Source: an uncultured Bacteroidales bacterium
GTDB lineage: Bacteria > Bacteroidota > Bacteroidia > Bacteroidales > UBA932
Assembly (NCBI GenBank): GCA_905234475.1
Contig: CAJOHX010000013.1
Span: forward strand, 1-58,948
Length of the DNA: 58,948 nt
Reading direction: 5' to 3'
Part shown: positions 1 through 7,510 of the stretch, in pieces
How positions within the stretch are numbered: position 1 is the first letter of the stretch
Layout of the letters: each line of letters opens with the position of its first letter
Notes under the pieces: generated by a model
Databases searched by the model: none
What the model was told of the DNA's origin: nothing
What the model saw: the letters and a program-made list of their open reading frames with translations, nothing else
Program-made: the position numbers and the translations under genes

Positions 1-165
1 GCTCCGCATGCCTTCCAGCCCAGTCTGCAGACGCCCCAGGCTCATCTCCACCCGTCTCGAATCCGTAATCACCGCCGCCTGCAGCGTGTCCCGCCAGGCG
101 GTTTCCTGGGCATAAGAGGCAAGCGTCAGCAGCAAAACGGTGATCGTGGTGGCTGTCTTTCTCAT
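1..165 (-). CDS. TonB-dependent receptor, N-terminal fragment (runs off window)
   Basis: The reading frame starts at the ATG at 165 and continues past base 1, so only about 55 residues are seen. They form a signal peptide (MRKTATTITVLLLTLASYAQ) followed by DTLQAAVITDSRRVEMSLGR, the typical start of a SusC/FecA-type plug domain in Bacteroidota outer-membrane receptors. Such receptors import ligands across the outer membrane using TonB energy. The gene lies 11 bases after the stop of a DUF4249 lipoprotein gene on the same strand, a standard partner arrangement. Here the lipoprotein comes first, the reverse of the order in the cassettes at 44.6-57.3 kb. There is no STN or carboxypeptidase-like N-terminal extension, so it is a different receptor type from those two. 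Confidence 0.75.
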   Translation of the reverse strand, partial: MRKTATTITVLLLTLASYAQETAWRDTLQAAVITDSRRVEMSLGRLQTGLEGMRS

Positions 166-176
166 ACCCGGTTCGT

Positions 177-1346
177 TTAGTTGGTGGCTCCGGGCACTAC
201 ACCGGCCGTGTCGATATATGTGTACTCATTGCTCCACTGATAGTGCAGTTCGGTCTTGGCACCGAAAATCCCCAGTCCGCCGGAGATGTTGGAGAACGAC
301 ATGTTGTCCCGCAGATAGATGGAAGACAGATCCGTCGAGGCCTGCATGTTGTGGTAAAGCAGGGCTTCCTGCAGATAGCTGTCATAGTCTTCGGAGACGG
401 CCATGAAGACAAGATACCCTTCGTCGGGTGCAGGATTGAGCGCAAGCCCGTCGTCTTCATAATAGTGACGGACCGGCTGCACTTCCCGGCAACAGTATTT
501 CCCCGTGAAGTCTCCGGATACCATGAAGGCGATCTCCTTCCATCGGGGATCTTTTAGCAGACGGAGATAATGTCGGTGCATGCTCTCACCTTCCAGTTTC
601 GGATACAGCTTGGCGATATGCGAATCGGAGTCTGGGAAGTCAGGGTTGGGGACATTGTCCCGAACGGGCGGTTCGTACACGGCCCCGGTCAGGTTGAAAT
701 TGTCCACCCCGGGGTGGTCTGTGCAGATCTCTTCCGCGAGCTCAAGCTGAGCGGTTTGCTCGTTGTAATTCAACGCATACACCCACAGGTAGTCGGGCAT
801 ATACTGAGCCCAACCCTGCTGGATATAGAAAAGGGTCTCCCTTCGCGAAATAGCAGAACTGCCCCAATAGGATTTCTGAAACTCGGCGCTCAACCTGTTC
901 AGATCACCCCGGACGTCCCAGGCAGGAGCGGCATGAATACTGGATATGCCATCTGCGTCGGCCCGCCAGACCTTAGGCATCGTCTGTTCCGCCCAGAGGG
1001 GTTCGTGGCCCGGGACCGTGATGTCCAGCCGGTAACGGTGGGCCTCGACGGCCGCGTAAGCCAGCTGCCAGGATCCGTCGGCAGCCCGCGCGAAGCGTCC
1101 GGCTTCCCGCCCCTCCGTCAAGTCGGTGAGTACGGCGTTTGCCTCCGGCAGGTCCGGTGCCTCAGCGCGTGACGCCCCTTTGGTGTACGCCAGGTAAAGC
1201 GTCTGCACCGGCTCGTCCGTCAGGACACACTCGACTACGATCAGCGGATTCTCCATGGCGTCCATGGAGATCTCCTTCACACACGACGCCAGCCCTGCCG
1301 GAACGGCAAGGCAAAACAGGCATAATCGTAGGAAAACTCGCTGCAT
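177..1346 (-). CDS. DUF4249 domain outer-membrane lipoprotein
   Basis: 389 residues. The N-terminus is a lipoprotein signal with the lipobox LASC at about residue 21, followed by KEISMDAMENPLIVVECVLT, the usual opening of DUF4249 proteins. It therefore probably sits on the outer membrane as a lipoprotein. DUF4249 proteins are found next to TonB-dependent receptors in Bacteroidota and are presumed to help with ligand capture, but no member has a firm biochemical role that I can cite. The receptor fragment starts 11 bases downstream, so the two are probably co-transcribed. No clear TAnnTTTG box is seen in the 49-base gap upstream (1347-1395). Two further DUF4249 genes occur in this window (46298-47563 and 52734-53948) but are clearly divergent from this one. 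Confidence 0.8.
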   Translation of the reverse strand: MQRVFLRLCLFCLAVPAGLASCVKEISMDAMENPLIVVECVLTDEPVQTLYLAYTKGASRAEAPDLPEANAVLTDLTEGREAGRFARAADGSWQLAYAAVEAHRYRLDITVPGHEPLWAEQTMPKVWRADADGISSIHAAPAWDVRGDLNRLSAEFQKSYWGSSAISRRETLFYIQQGWAQYMPDYLWVYALNYNEQTAQLELAEEICTDHPGVDNFNLTGAVYEPPVRDNVPNPDFPDSDSHIAKLYPKLEGESMHRHYLRLLKDPRWKEIAFMVSGDFTGKYCCREVQPVRHYYEDDGLALNPAPDEGYLVFMAVSEDYDSYLQEALLYHNMQASTDLSSIYLRDNMSFSNISGGLGIFGAKTELHYQWSNEYTYIDTAGVVPGATN

Positions 1347-1395
1347 CGCGCAATGCTTTTGCTATAATAACGGAAAATAAGCCCAAAAACTGCTT

Positions 1396-1863
1396 CTAGA
1401 ATTCGTACAGATTGAGTCCGGTCTCGGGGTCGTACTTGCGGCCGACGGCGGTGTCGCGGAAGCTGCCGACCAGCAGCTCGCAGGCGCCGTTGATGCGGGC
1501 GCTCAGCAGGTGGCCGCCGATGCAGCTGTAGTCGGCGCGACTGCAGGTGGCGTGGACGTGGAGGTAGGGTGCTCCGTCTTTCTGGGAAATATTGCCCGTG
1601 AGGTTGGTGAGCTCCATCTGCTCGGCGAAGGTCTTGTCGACATACTGCTTCGTGGCCGGGTCGTACATCCGGAAGGTGGCTTCGCACACGGCGCCGATGC
1701 CGCTCACCTGGCCGCACTTGATGCCCAGGTCGTTGCAGAAGGCGGTAAGACCGGCCATAATCTCCACATGGTTGTCCAGGCTGACGATGTAGCGGTTGTT
1801 GCCGTCTTCGATGAGGTTGGAGCTGATCCGCTTGACTTTCTTGTACTTATACATGGCTGACAT
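1396..1863 (-). CDS. PPC (DUF296) domain protein
   Basis: 155 residues. The sequence matches the PPC/DUF296 fold: an N-terminal strand region, the GQVSGIGAV turn, and the histidine-rich motif HVHATCSRADYSCIGGHLL that in this family lines a metal site. Bacterial stand-alone PPC proteins are small trimeric proteins. They are often annotated as DNA-binding because the plant AT-hook proteins carry the same domain, but that role is not shown for bacterial members. The start at 1863 overlaps the end of aroE by 17 bases, so it is probably translated from the lysS-trmH-aroE transcript. It could be read as a small metabolic or regulatory protein; substrate unknown. Confidence 0.75.
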   Translation of the reverse strand: MSAMYKYKKVKRISSNLIEDGNNRYIVSLDNHVEIMAGLTAFCNDLGIKCGQVSGIGAVCEATFRMYDPATKQYVDKTFAEQMELTNLTGNISQKDGAPYLHVHATCSRADYSCIGGHLLSARINGACELLVGSFRDTAVGRKYDPETGLNLYEF

Positions 1864-2521
1864 TGATTTGCACGGCGGCCATCGGGGCGGGGTCGGGCTG
1901 TTCGCCCGTCATGAGGGCGTAGCCCGTGACGGCCTGGGCGAGCAGCCAGGCGGAGCCGGGGATGTAGCCCGGGCGGCCCGCCAGGCAGGGATCCTTGTAA
2001 TTGGCTTCCAGCAGATGCGTGCAGTCCAGGCGGTCGATGCCTTCGACGGCGCAAGGCAGGGTGTAGACGATCACGTCGGCGCGCACGCCGCCGGCCACTT
2101 CGCCATGGCGGAACAGGCGCACGTCGAAGCCGAGGTCCTCGGCGGCGGCGAGGGCGGCCTTGCCGGCTCCTCCGTAGCCGATGACGGCCGCCGAACCGCG
2201 CGGCAGCGGCTCCAGCAGCGACTTCACGCCCAAATAATCGGAATTATACGCCCGCGTGCCCTCCGGCGTCCTGACGACCAGGTTGGTCGCCCCGACGCGA
2301 GTGCACTCCGGACTCTTCCAGTCGGCCCGCGCGAAGGCGTCGCCCTTGAACGGCGCCGTGACGTTGATGGCCTTGTACTCCGCGAGGAATCGGGCCCAGG
2401 CCTGCTCGAAATCCGGGGTCTGGATCAGGTCGTAGACATATCGTCCGCCGTAAGCGGCGGAAAACAGCGCGGGGCTGAAAGAATGGGCGATGGGATGCCC
2501 GATGAGGCCGAACTTATCCAT
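1847..2521 (-). CDS. aroE: Shikimate dehydrogenase
   Basis: 224 residues, shorter than the roughly 270 of E. coli AroE but usual for the Bacteroidota short form. The enzyme reduces 3-dehydroshikimate to shikimate with NADPH in the chorismate pathway. Visible signatures: the substrate loop SFSP near the N-terminus, the catalytic lysine in NVTAPFKGD, the GATNLVV motif, the second catalytic residue in YNSDYLGV, the nucleotide-binding loop GYGGAGKAAL, and the C-terminal LLAQAVTGY helix. Start ATG at 2521 overlaps the trmH-like gene by 8 bases and the end overlaps the PPC gene, consistent with tight translational coupling in one operon. Confidence 0.93.
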   Translation of the reverse strand: MDKFGLIGHPIAHSFSPALFSAAYGGRYVYDLIQTPDFEQAWARFLAEYKAINVTAPFKGDAFARADWKSPECTRVGATNLVVRTPEGTRAYNSDYLGVKSLLEPLPRGSAAVIGYGGAGKAALAAAEDLGFDVRLFRHGEVAGGVRADVIVYTLPCAVEGIDRLDCTHLLEANYKDPCLAGRPGYIPGSAWLLAQAVTGYALMTGEQPDPAPMAAVQINVSHV

Positions 2522-3452
2522 TCTGGCGCTGTCTGACGGCCTCGAAAAGCAGGATGGCGGCGGAGACGGACACGTTGAGCGAGTCCAGCCGCCCGAGCAT
2601 CGGGATGCGGATGTGGGCGTCGGCCGCTTCGCGCCAGACGGGCGTGAGGCCGGTGGCCTCGGTGCCCATCACGATGGCGGTCCCGCCCGTCATGTCGCAG
2701 TCGTAGTAGAGCGAGGAATCCTGCAGCTGCGCCGTCAGGATGCGGATGCCGCGCGCCTGGAGGAAGGCGATCGCCGCCTCGGAGCTGCACGCGACGCAGG
2801 GCACCGTGAACACGGCGCCGACCGACGCCCGGATGAGGTTCGGGTTCCACAGGTCCGTCAGCGGGTCGCACACCAGCACCGCATCGGCCCCGGCCGCGTC
2901 GGCGCTGCGCAGCACAGCCCCAAGGTTGCCGGGCTTCTCGACGCTCTCCAGCACCACCACCAGCGGCTTCTCCGGAAGCACGAGATCCTCCAGCCGCCGC
3001 TCCGGAGTCCTGACCTCCGCAATAATCCCTTCCGTTCCCTCCCGATAGGAAATCTTGGCATAAACTTCTTCCGAAACCTCAAAAACTCTTATGTTCTCCG
3101 GAAGCGGCCAACTGCCCCCAGAAACGTCCTGCTCCGCAGGACCCCTCCCATCTGACGATGGGCCCCTCCCTCTTACTATGCCGAGGGTGGCAAGGTTTCC
3201 CGGGGCAGTTGCCGCTTCCGGAGAAGGAGTCTTTTCGGCAGCCACCCCAGCAAAACCGTGACCGCCCCTGCCGAAAAGCGACCCACATACGAAAACCGTA
3301 TCGACGGAAAACCCGGCGTCGAGGCAGTGCTGGAGCTCGCGGCGGCCTTCGACGACGAAAAGACCGGCCTCGCGCCGCGCAGAAGACTTCTGCTGCAGCG
3401 CGAGGAGCCGTTTGATCTTCGGATTCGAAGGCGATGTGATGAGCTCCGGCAT
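2514..3452 (-). CDS. SpoU/TrmH family RNA 2'-O-methyltransferase with an in-frame palindromic insertion
   Basis: 312 residues. The C-terminal half is a SPOUT methyltransferase: motif 1 SVEKPGNLGAVLRSADAAG, motif 2 MGTEATGLTP and motif 3 IPMLGRLDSLNVSVSAAIL, which form the trefoil knot and SAM site. The N-terminal part (about residues 1-57) is the substrate-binding domain, with FVVEGRRELQHCLDAG. The family transfers methyl groups to ribose in rRNA or tRNA; the target here cannot be told. Between the two parts, about residues 59-119, lies a stretch rich in Gly, Ser and Pro with no counterpart in the family. Its DNA is a set of nested inverted repeats (see the repeat at 3094-3278). Removing it joins VFVC directly to LPENIRVFEVSEEVYAKIS, a normal family join. 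The gene follows lysS by 12 bases. Confidence 0.87.
   Translation of the reverse strand: MPELITSPSNPKIKRLLALQQKSSARREAGLFVVEGRRELQHCLDAGFSVDTVFVCGSLFGRGGHGFAGVAAEKTPSPEAATAPGNLATLGIVRGRGPSSDGRGPAEQDVSGGSWPLPENIRVFEVSEEVYAKISYREGTEGIIAEVRTPERRLEDLVLPEKPLVVVLESVEKPGNLGAVLRSADAAGADAVLVCDPLTDLWNPNLIRASVGAVFTVPCVACSSEAAIAFLQARGIRILTAQLQDSSLYYDCDMTGGTAIVMGTEATGLTPVWREAADAHIRIPMLGRLDSLNVSVSAAILLFEAVRQRQNG
3094..3278. repeat. Structured palindromic element inserted in frame in the trmH-like gene
   Basis: Two palindromic modules. Module 1: left arm 3094-3118 and right arm 3202-3225 form an inverted repeat of 24 paired bases with one bulged base, closing an 83-base interior. Inside are a perfect 7-bp hairpin with a 3-base loop at 3126-3142 (GTCCTGC/GCAGGAC), a 6-bp hairpin with loop TGAC at 3147-3162 (CCCATC/GATGGG), and a weaker TGCC/GGCA hairpin at about 3179-3192. 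Module 2: a perfect 11-bp inverted repeat CTTTTCGGCAG/CTGCCGAAAAG at 3231-3241 and 3268-3278. The open reading frame of the methyltransferase is kept through the whole element. No transposase is encoded. It looks like a non-autonomous or MITE-like insertion; the exact ends are not certain. Confidence 0.75.
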
Positions 3453-3464
3453 GGCGTCGGCGGC

Positions 3465-4992
3465 TTATTCGGCCGATTCCTTGTTCTCCTTCTTCAGGAC
3501 CTTCTCCGGCCGCATCTGCGGGAAGAAGAGCACGTCCTGGATGGTGGTCTGGCCGGTCATGAACATCGTCAGGCGGTCGATACCCATCCCGAGGCCGGAC
3601 GTCGGCGGCATGCCGTACTCCAGCGCGCGGACGAAATCCATGTCGATATACATGGCCTCGTCGTCACCCTTGCTCTTGAGCGCGGCCTGCTCCTCGAAAC
3701 GCTCCAGCTGGTCGATCGGATCGTTCAGCTCGGAATAGGCGTTCGCCAGCTCCTTGCCGCACACGAACAGCTCGAAACGCTCGGTGAGCGTCGGATCCGT
3801 GCGGTGGCGCTTGGTCAGCGGCGACATCTCCACGGGATAATCGATGATGAACGTCGGCTGGACGAGCTTGTCCTCGCAGAAGGCACCGAAGATGGCGTCG
3901 ATCAGCTTGCCCTTGCCCATCGAAGGCTCGATGTCCACATTGAGCTTCTTGCAGGTGGCCCGCAGCTCGTCCTCGGACATCCCCTTCACATCCACCCCGG
4001 CGTACTCCTTGATGGCGTCGAGGATGGGCAGCCGGCGGTACTCCCCGCCGAAATCGACCTCATTGTCACCGATCTTCACCTTCGTGGTGCCGTTGACGGC
4101 CATGCTGACCTTCGCGAGCATCGTCTCCACGAACTTCATCATCCAGTTGTAGTCCTTGTAGGCCACATAGATCTCCATGCAGGTGAACTCGGGGTTGTGG
4201 GTCTTGTCCATGCCCTCGTTGCGGAAGTCCTTGGCGAACTCATACACCCCGCTGTAGCCGCCCACGATGAGGCGCTTGAGGTAGAGCTCATTGGCGATAC
4301 GCAGATACAGGGGAATATCGAGGGCGTTGTGGTGCGTGATGAACGGACGGGCCGTGGCGCCGCCCGGGATGCCCTGCAGGATGGGGGTCTCCACCTCCAG
4401 GCAGCCTGCAGCGTTGAAATATTCGCGCATCGTCGCGATAATCTTGGCCCGCTTGACAAAGGTATCTTTGACCTGTGGATTGACGATCAGGTCCACGTAG
4501 CGCTGGCGGTAGCGGAGCTCCGGGTCCGTGAAGGCGTCGAAGACCTGCCCGTCCATCTCCTTGACGATGGGCAGCACGCGCAGCGACTTGCTCAGCAGCG
4601 TGAGCTCCTTGGCGTGCACGCTCAACTGGCCGGTCTGGGTGATGAAGGCAAAGCCCTTGATGCCCACGATGTCGCCGATGTCCATGAGTTTCTTCCAGAC
4701 GGTGTTGTACATCGTCTTGTCCTCGCCGGGGCAGATCTCGTCGCGCTTGACGTAGATCTGGATGCGCCCGGTCTCATCCTGGAGCTCGCCGAAAGAGGCG
4801 GCGCCCATGATGCGCCGGCTCATCAGGGCAGATGTCCTGCAGGTTGCCCTTGTCGGGGTCGTATTCCGCCAGGATCTGTGCTGCGGTGGCGTTGACGGGA
4901 TACTCTGCGGCCGGATACGGCTCAATCCCCAGTTCTCTAAGCTTCGCCAGCGATTCGCGGCGGATCAGTTCTTGTTCGCTAAATTCTGCCAT
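3465..4992 (-). CDS. lysS: Lysyl-tRNA synthetase, class II (reading frame broken near 4827)
   Basis: Charges tRNA-Lys with lysine. The N-terminus reads [20 protein letters not shown] from the ATG at 4992, and the anticodon-binding OB fold follows. The catalytic core has motif 2 ([20 protein letters not shown], with TCMEIY after it) and motif 3 ([15 protein letters not shown]). Near 4824-4830 the frame changes: GNLQDI is followed after 7 bases by [11 protein letters not shown], where the family normally has about six residues (of the type AGR). This looks like loss of about 11 bases. The rest of the gene is intact on both sides, so an assembly or sequencing error is the simplest explanation for an essential gene. 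A Bacteroidota -7 box lies 7 bases before the start. Confidence 0.9.
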
Positions 4993-4999
4993 AATGGTG

Positions 5000-5007
5000 C
5001 AAAAATA
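5000..5007 (-). promoter_or_regulatory. Bacteroidota -7 box for lysS operon
   Basis: TATTTTTG on the minus strand matches TAnnTTTG. It ends 7 bases before the lysS ATG (4992), so the transcript should be leaderless or nearly so. No convincing -33 TTTG is seen. It lies in the same 42-base gap as the recJ promoter, facing the other way. Confidence 0.65.
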
Positions 5008-5020
5008 CGAAATAATTTGC

Positions 5021-5028
5021 TATCTTTG
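5021..5028 (+). promoter_or_regulatory. Bacteroidota -7 box for recJ
   Basis: TATCTTTG matches TAnnTTTG. It ends 6 bases before the recJ ATG at 5035, which points to a leaderless mRNA. No clear -33 TTTG is present at 19-20 bases upstream; that position falls within the lysS promoter. Confidence 0.65.
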
Positions 5029-5034
5029 TATGAT

Positions 5035-6768
5035 ATGGCGAAAGAATGCAAATGGATACTCAAGGAGCCGGCCGATCCCGCGAAGGTCGAGCGGCTCTCC
5101 GCGGAGGTCGGCATCGACAAGGTGCTCGCCGAGCTTCTGGTGAAGCGCGGCGTGGAGACCTTCGAGCAGGCCCGCACCTTCTTCCGCCCCACGCTGGAGG
5201 CCCTCCACGATCCCTTCCTGATGAAGGACATGGACAAGGCCGTGGAGCGCCTGCACAAGGCGATCGTCTCCGGTGAGAAGATCCTCGTGTACGGCGACTA
5301 CGACGTGGACGGCACGACGGCCGTCGCACTGGTGTATTCCTTCATCCAGCGTTTCACCGACAAGGTGGATTTCTACATCCCCGACCGCTACGACGAAGGC
5401 TACGGCGTGTCCTACAAGGGCATCGACTGGGCCGCCGAGGGGGGATTCGGGCTCATCATCACGCTCGACTGCGGCATCAAGGCCATCGACAAGGTGGAAT
5501 ATGCGCGCAGCAAGGGGGTTGAGGTCATCATCTGCGACCATCACCTCCCGGAGGAGTCGCTCCCGAAGGCCGTCGCGGTACTGGACCCCAAGCGGGAGGA
5601 CTGCCATTATCCCTTTGACGACCTGTCCGGCTGCGGCGTGGGCTTCAAGCTTGTTCAGGCTTATTCGCAGAAATACGGCATCGCCTTCGAGACCCTGATC
5701 CCGCTGCTGGACCTGCTGGTGGTCAGCATTTCCTCCGACCTCGTGACGATGGTCGGAGAGAACCGCGTGCTCGCGCATTTCGGGCTCAAGCAGCTCAACG
5801 AGCACCCCTGCAAGGGGCTCGAGGCCATGATCACCCTCTCCAACCTGGAGCCGGGCCACATCTCCATCGACGACATCGTCTTCAAGATCGGCCCGCGCAT
5901 CAACGCCGCCGGGCGCATGGAGTCCGGCCGCATGGCGGTGGAGCTGCTCAAGGCCACGGACGCCCGCACCGCCCTGCAGATCGGTGAGAAGATCAACGAG
6001 AACAACAACGAACGCAAGAATATCGACCGCGAGATTACCCAGGAGGCCCTGGAGATGGTCCAGGCCGGCAAGTGCCTGAGCAGTGAGAACGCCACGATCG
6101 TCTACAACCCCAAGTGGAGCAAGGGCGTCGTGGGCATCGTCGCCTCCCGGCTCGTGGAGGCCTACTACAAGCCTACGGTGGTGCTCACCAAGTCCAACGG
6201 TTTCGTAACGGGCTCCGCCCGGAGCATCGCGGGCTTCGACCTCTACGAGGCCATCGAGAGCTGCGCCGACCTGCTGGAGAATTTCGGCGGCCATGTCTAT
6301 GCCGCCGGACTCACGCTCAAGGAGGACCACCTCGCGGAGTTCGCCCGCCGGATGGACGCCTTCATCGCGGGCAAGGTCACCACGGAGATGCTCACGCCCA
6401 TCGTGGAGATCGACGCGAAGCTGGACTTCGCGCAGATCACCCCGAAGTTCTCCCGCATCCTCAAGCAGTTCCAGCCTTTCGGCCCCGGCAACAACAACCC
6501 GATCTTCATGACGGAGAACGTCTACGACGCGGGTTCCGGCCGCAAGGTCGGCGGGGGCGGCGTCCACCTCAAGCTGGACCTCATCCAGGAGTCGCAGCCC
6601 TACCACCAGATCCCCTCGATCGCCTTCAACATGGCGGACTACTACGACTACATCCGGGAGGGCAATCCGATCGACGTCTGCTACGCCATCGTGGAGAACT
6701 ACTATCGCGGCTCCGCCTCCATCCAGCTCCGCATCCGCGACATGCGGGAGCGGGAGGACATCCTCTAG
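5035..6768 (+). CDS. recJ: Single-stranded-DNA-specific exonuclease RecJ
   Basis: 577 residues, the usual size. RecJ degrades single-stranded DNA 5' to 3' in recombination and mismatch repair. The DHH phosphoesterase domain shows motif I (VYGDYDVDGTTA), the metal-binding LDCGIKA and the DHH triplet in VIICDHHLP. The DHHA1 domain shows the GGHVYAAGLTL motif, and a C-terminal OB-like part follows. The start at 5035 (MAKECKWILK) was chosen because the open frame upstream has no family similarity and covers the lysS start and the -7 box at 5021. It is divergent from lysS with only 42 bases between starts. The next gene begins 3 bases after the stop. Confidence 0.95.
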   Translation: MAKECKWILKEPADPAKVERLSAEVGIDKVLAELLVKRGVETFEQARTFFRPTLEALHDPFLMKDMDKAVERLHKAIVSGEKILVYGDYDVDGTTAVALVYSFIQRFTDKVDFYIPDRYDEGYGVSYKGIDWAAEGGFGLIITLDCGIKAIDKVEYARSKGVEVIICDHHLPEESLPKAVAVLDPKREDCHYPFDDLSGCGVGFKLVQAYSQKYGIAFETLIPLLDLLVVSISSDLVTMVGENRVLAHFGLKQLNEHPCKGLEAMITLSNLEPGHISIDDIVFKIGPRINAAGRMESGRMAVELLKATDARTALQIGEKINENNNERKNIDREITQEALEMVQAGKCLSSENATIVYNPKWSKGVVGIVASRLVEAYYKPTVVLTKSNGFVTGSARSIAGFDLYEAIESCADLLENFGGHVYAAGLTLKEDHLAEFARRMDAFIAGKVTTEMLTPIVEIDAKLDFAQITPKFSRILKQFQPFGPGNNNPIFMTENVYDAGSGRKVGGGGVHLKLDLIQESQPYHQIPSIAFNMADYYDYIREGNPIDVCYAIVENYYRGSASIQLRIRDMREREDIL

Positions 6769-6771
6769 CCC

Positions 6772-7509
6772 ATGAAGACCGGAGACGTCATTTTCCGTTT
6801 CATCCTGGCCCTGCTGCTGTCCTGCGGCCTGATGGGCGTGCTGCTGTATTTCAGCCTTCCCCTCGGGGAGAATTTCCTGTCCGGCGTCTTTGAGGACGGG
6901 CCGGCGGCGAACATCATGGAGAAGACCCAGGACATCTGGGGCTGGGTGCTGCTGGGCATGAACCTGGCCGCACTGGCGGGCATCCTGGCCTGCCCGAAGA
7001 AAGGCGCCCCGGTGGTCTCCGCCATTTGCGGGACGCTCCTGCTGTGGGCGCTGCTGGTGATCCTGTGCTGCAAGCCGTTCCTTGCCGGCATGATCCAGTT
7101 CGGCCGCTGGTACGGCTTCGCCACGATTGCCGGAAGTGTGCTGCTGGTTTTGCTGCTGTACATCCTGGGTTCCCGTGCCGTGCCGCTTGTCCGCACCGCC
7201 GAAGGGCTCGGCAAGGGCTTCCCGCGGGGCCTGCGCATCGCCGAAGGCGTACTGGTCGCCCTGTTCGCGGGAGCGGCGCTGTACTTCGCCTGGCACACCA
7301 TGCGCTGGTATCTGATTCCGGCCGGGATCCTGTTCGCGCTGCTGCCGGGGACCCTCTGTGAATGGGCCCTCGCCAAGCGCCGCTCGGGCGTGCGCCTGGG
7401 CTACCTGTGCCTGCGGACCCTCCGCGGCATCGGCCTGGTCGCGTTCTTCCCGGTCACCCTCCCGGTGCTGCTCATCGCCCTGTTCTCCTCGCGGGACAGA
7501 TCCTCTTAA
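6772..7509 (+). CDS. Hypothetical multi-pass membrane protein downstream of recJ
   Basis: 245 residues with about six hydrophobic segments, for example residues 8-30, 58-75, 80-105, 115-135, 155-185 and 215-240. I do not recognise a family. The start is ATG 3 bases after the recJ stop, so it is very likely co-transcribed. Charged loops are short and there is no signal peptide cleavage site, so it is expected in the inner membrane. It converges on parC, whose stop is only 1 base away, leaving no room for a separate terminator. Confidence 0.75.
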   Translation: MKTGDVIFRFILALLLSCGLMGVLLYFSLPLGENFLSGVFEDGPAANIMEKTQDIWGWVLLGMNLAALAGILACPKKGAPVVSAICGTLLLWALLVILCCKPFLAGMIQFGRWYGFATIAGSVLLVLLLYILGSRAVPLVRTAEGLGKGFPRGLRIAEGVLVALFAGAALYFAWHTMRWYLIPAGILFALLPGTLCEWALAKRRSGVRLGYLCLRTLRGIGLVAFFPVTLPVLLIALFSSRDRSS

Positions 7510-7510
7510 G

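Noticed and set aside
3094..3278. A tRNA or other RNA gene because of the cloverleaf-like shape
   Set aside because: Stem lengths, loops and conserved bases do not match tRNA, and no CCA or T-loop sequence is present.
3258..4895. 545-residue ORF on the plus strand opposite lysS
   Set aside because: It is a shadow of the real gene in GC-rich DNA; the composition is His/Leu/Val/Gly-rich with no domain, and the opposite strand codes a conserved synthetase.
4762..5034. N-terminal extension of recJ
   Set aside because: The extra 91 codons overlap the lysS start and the promoter and resemble no RecJ; the ATG at 5035 fits the family start.
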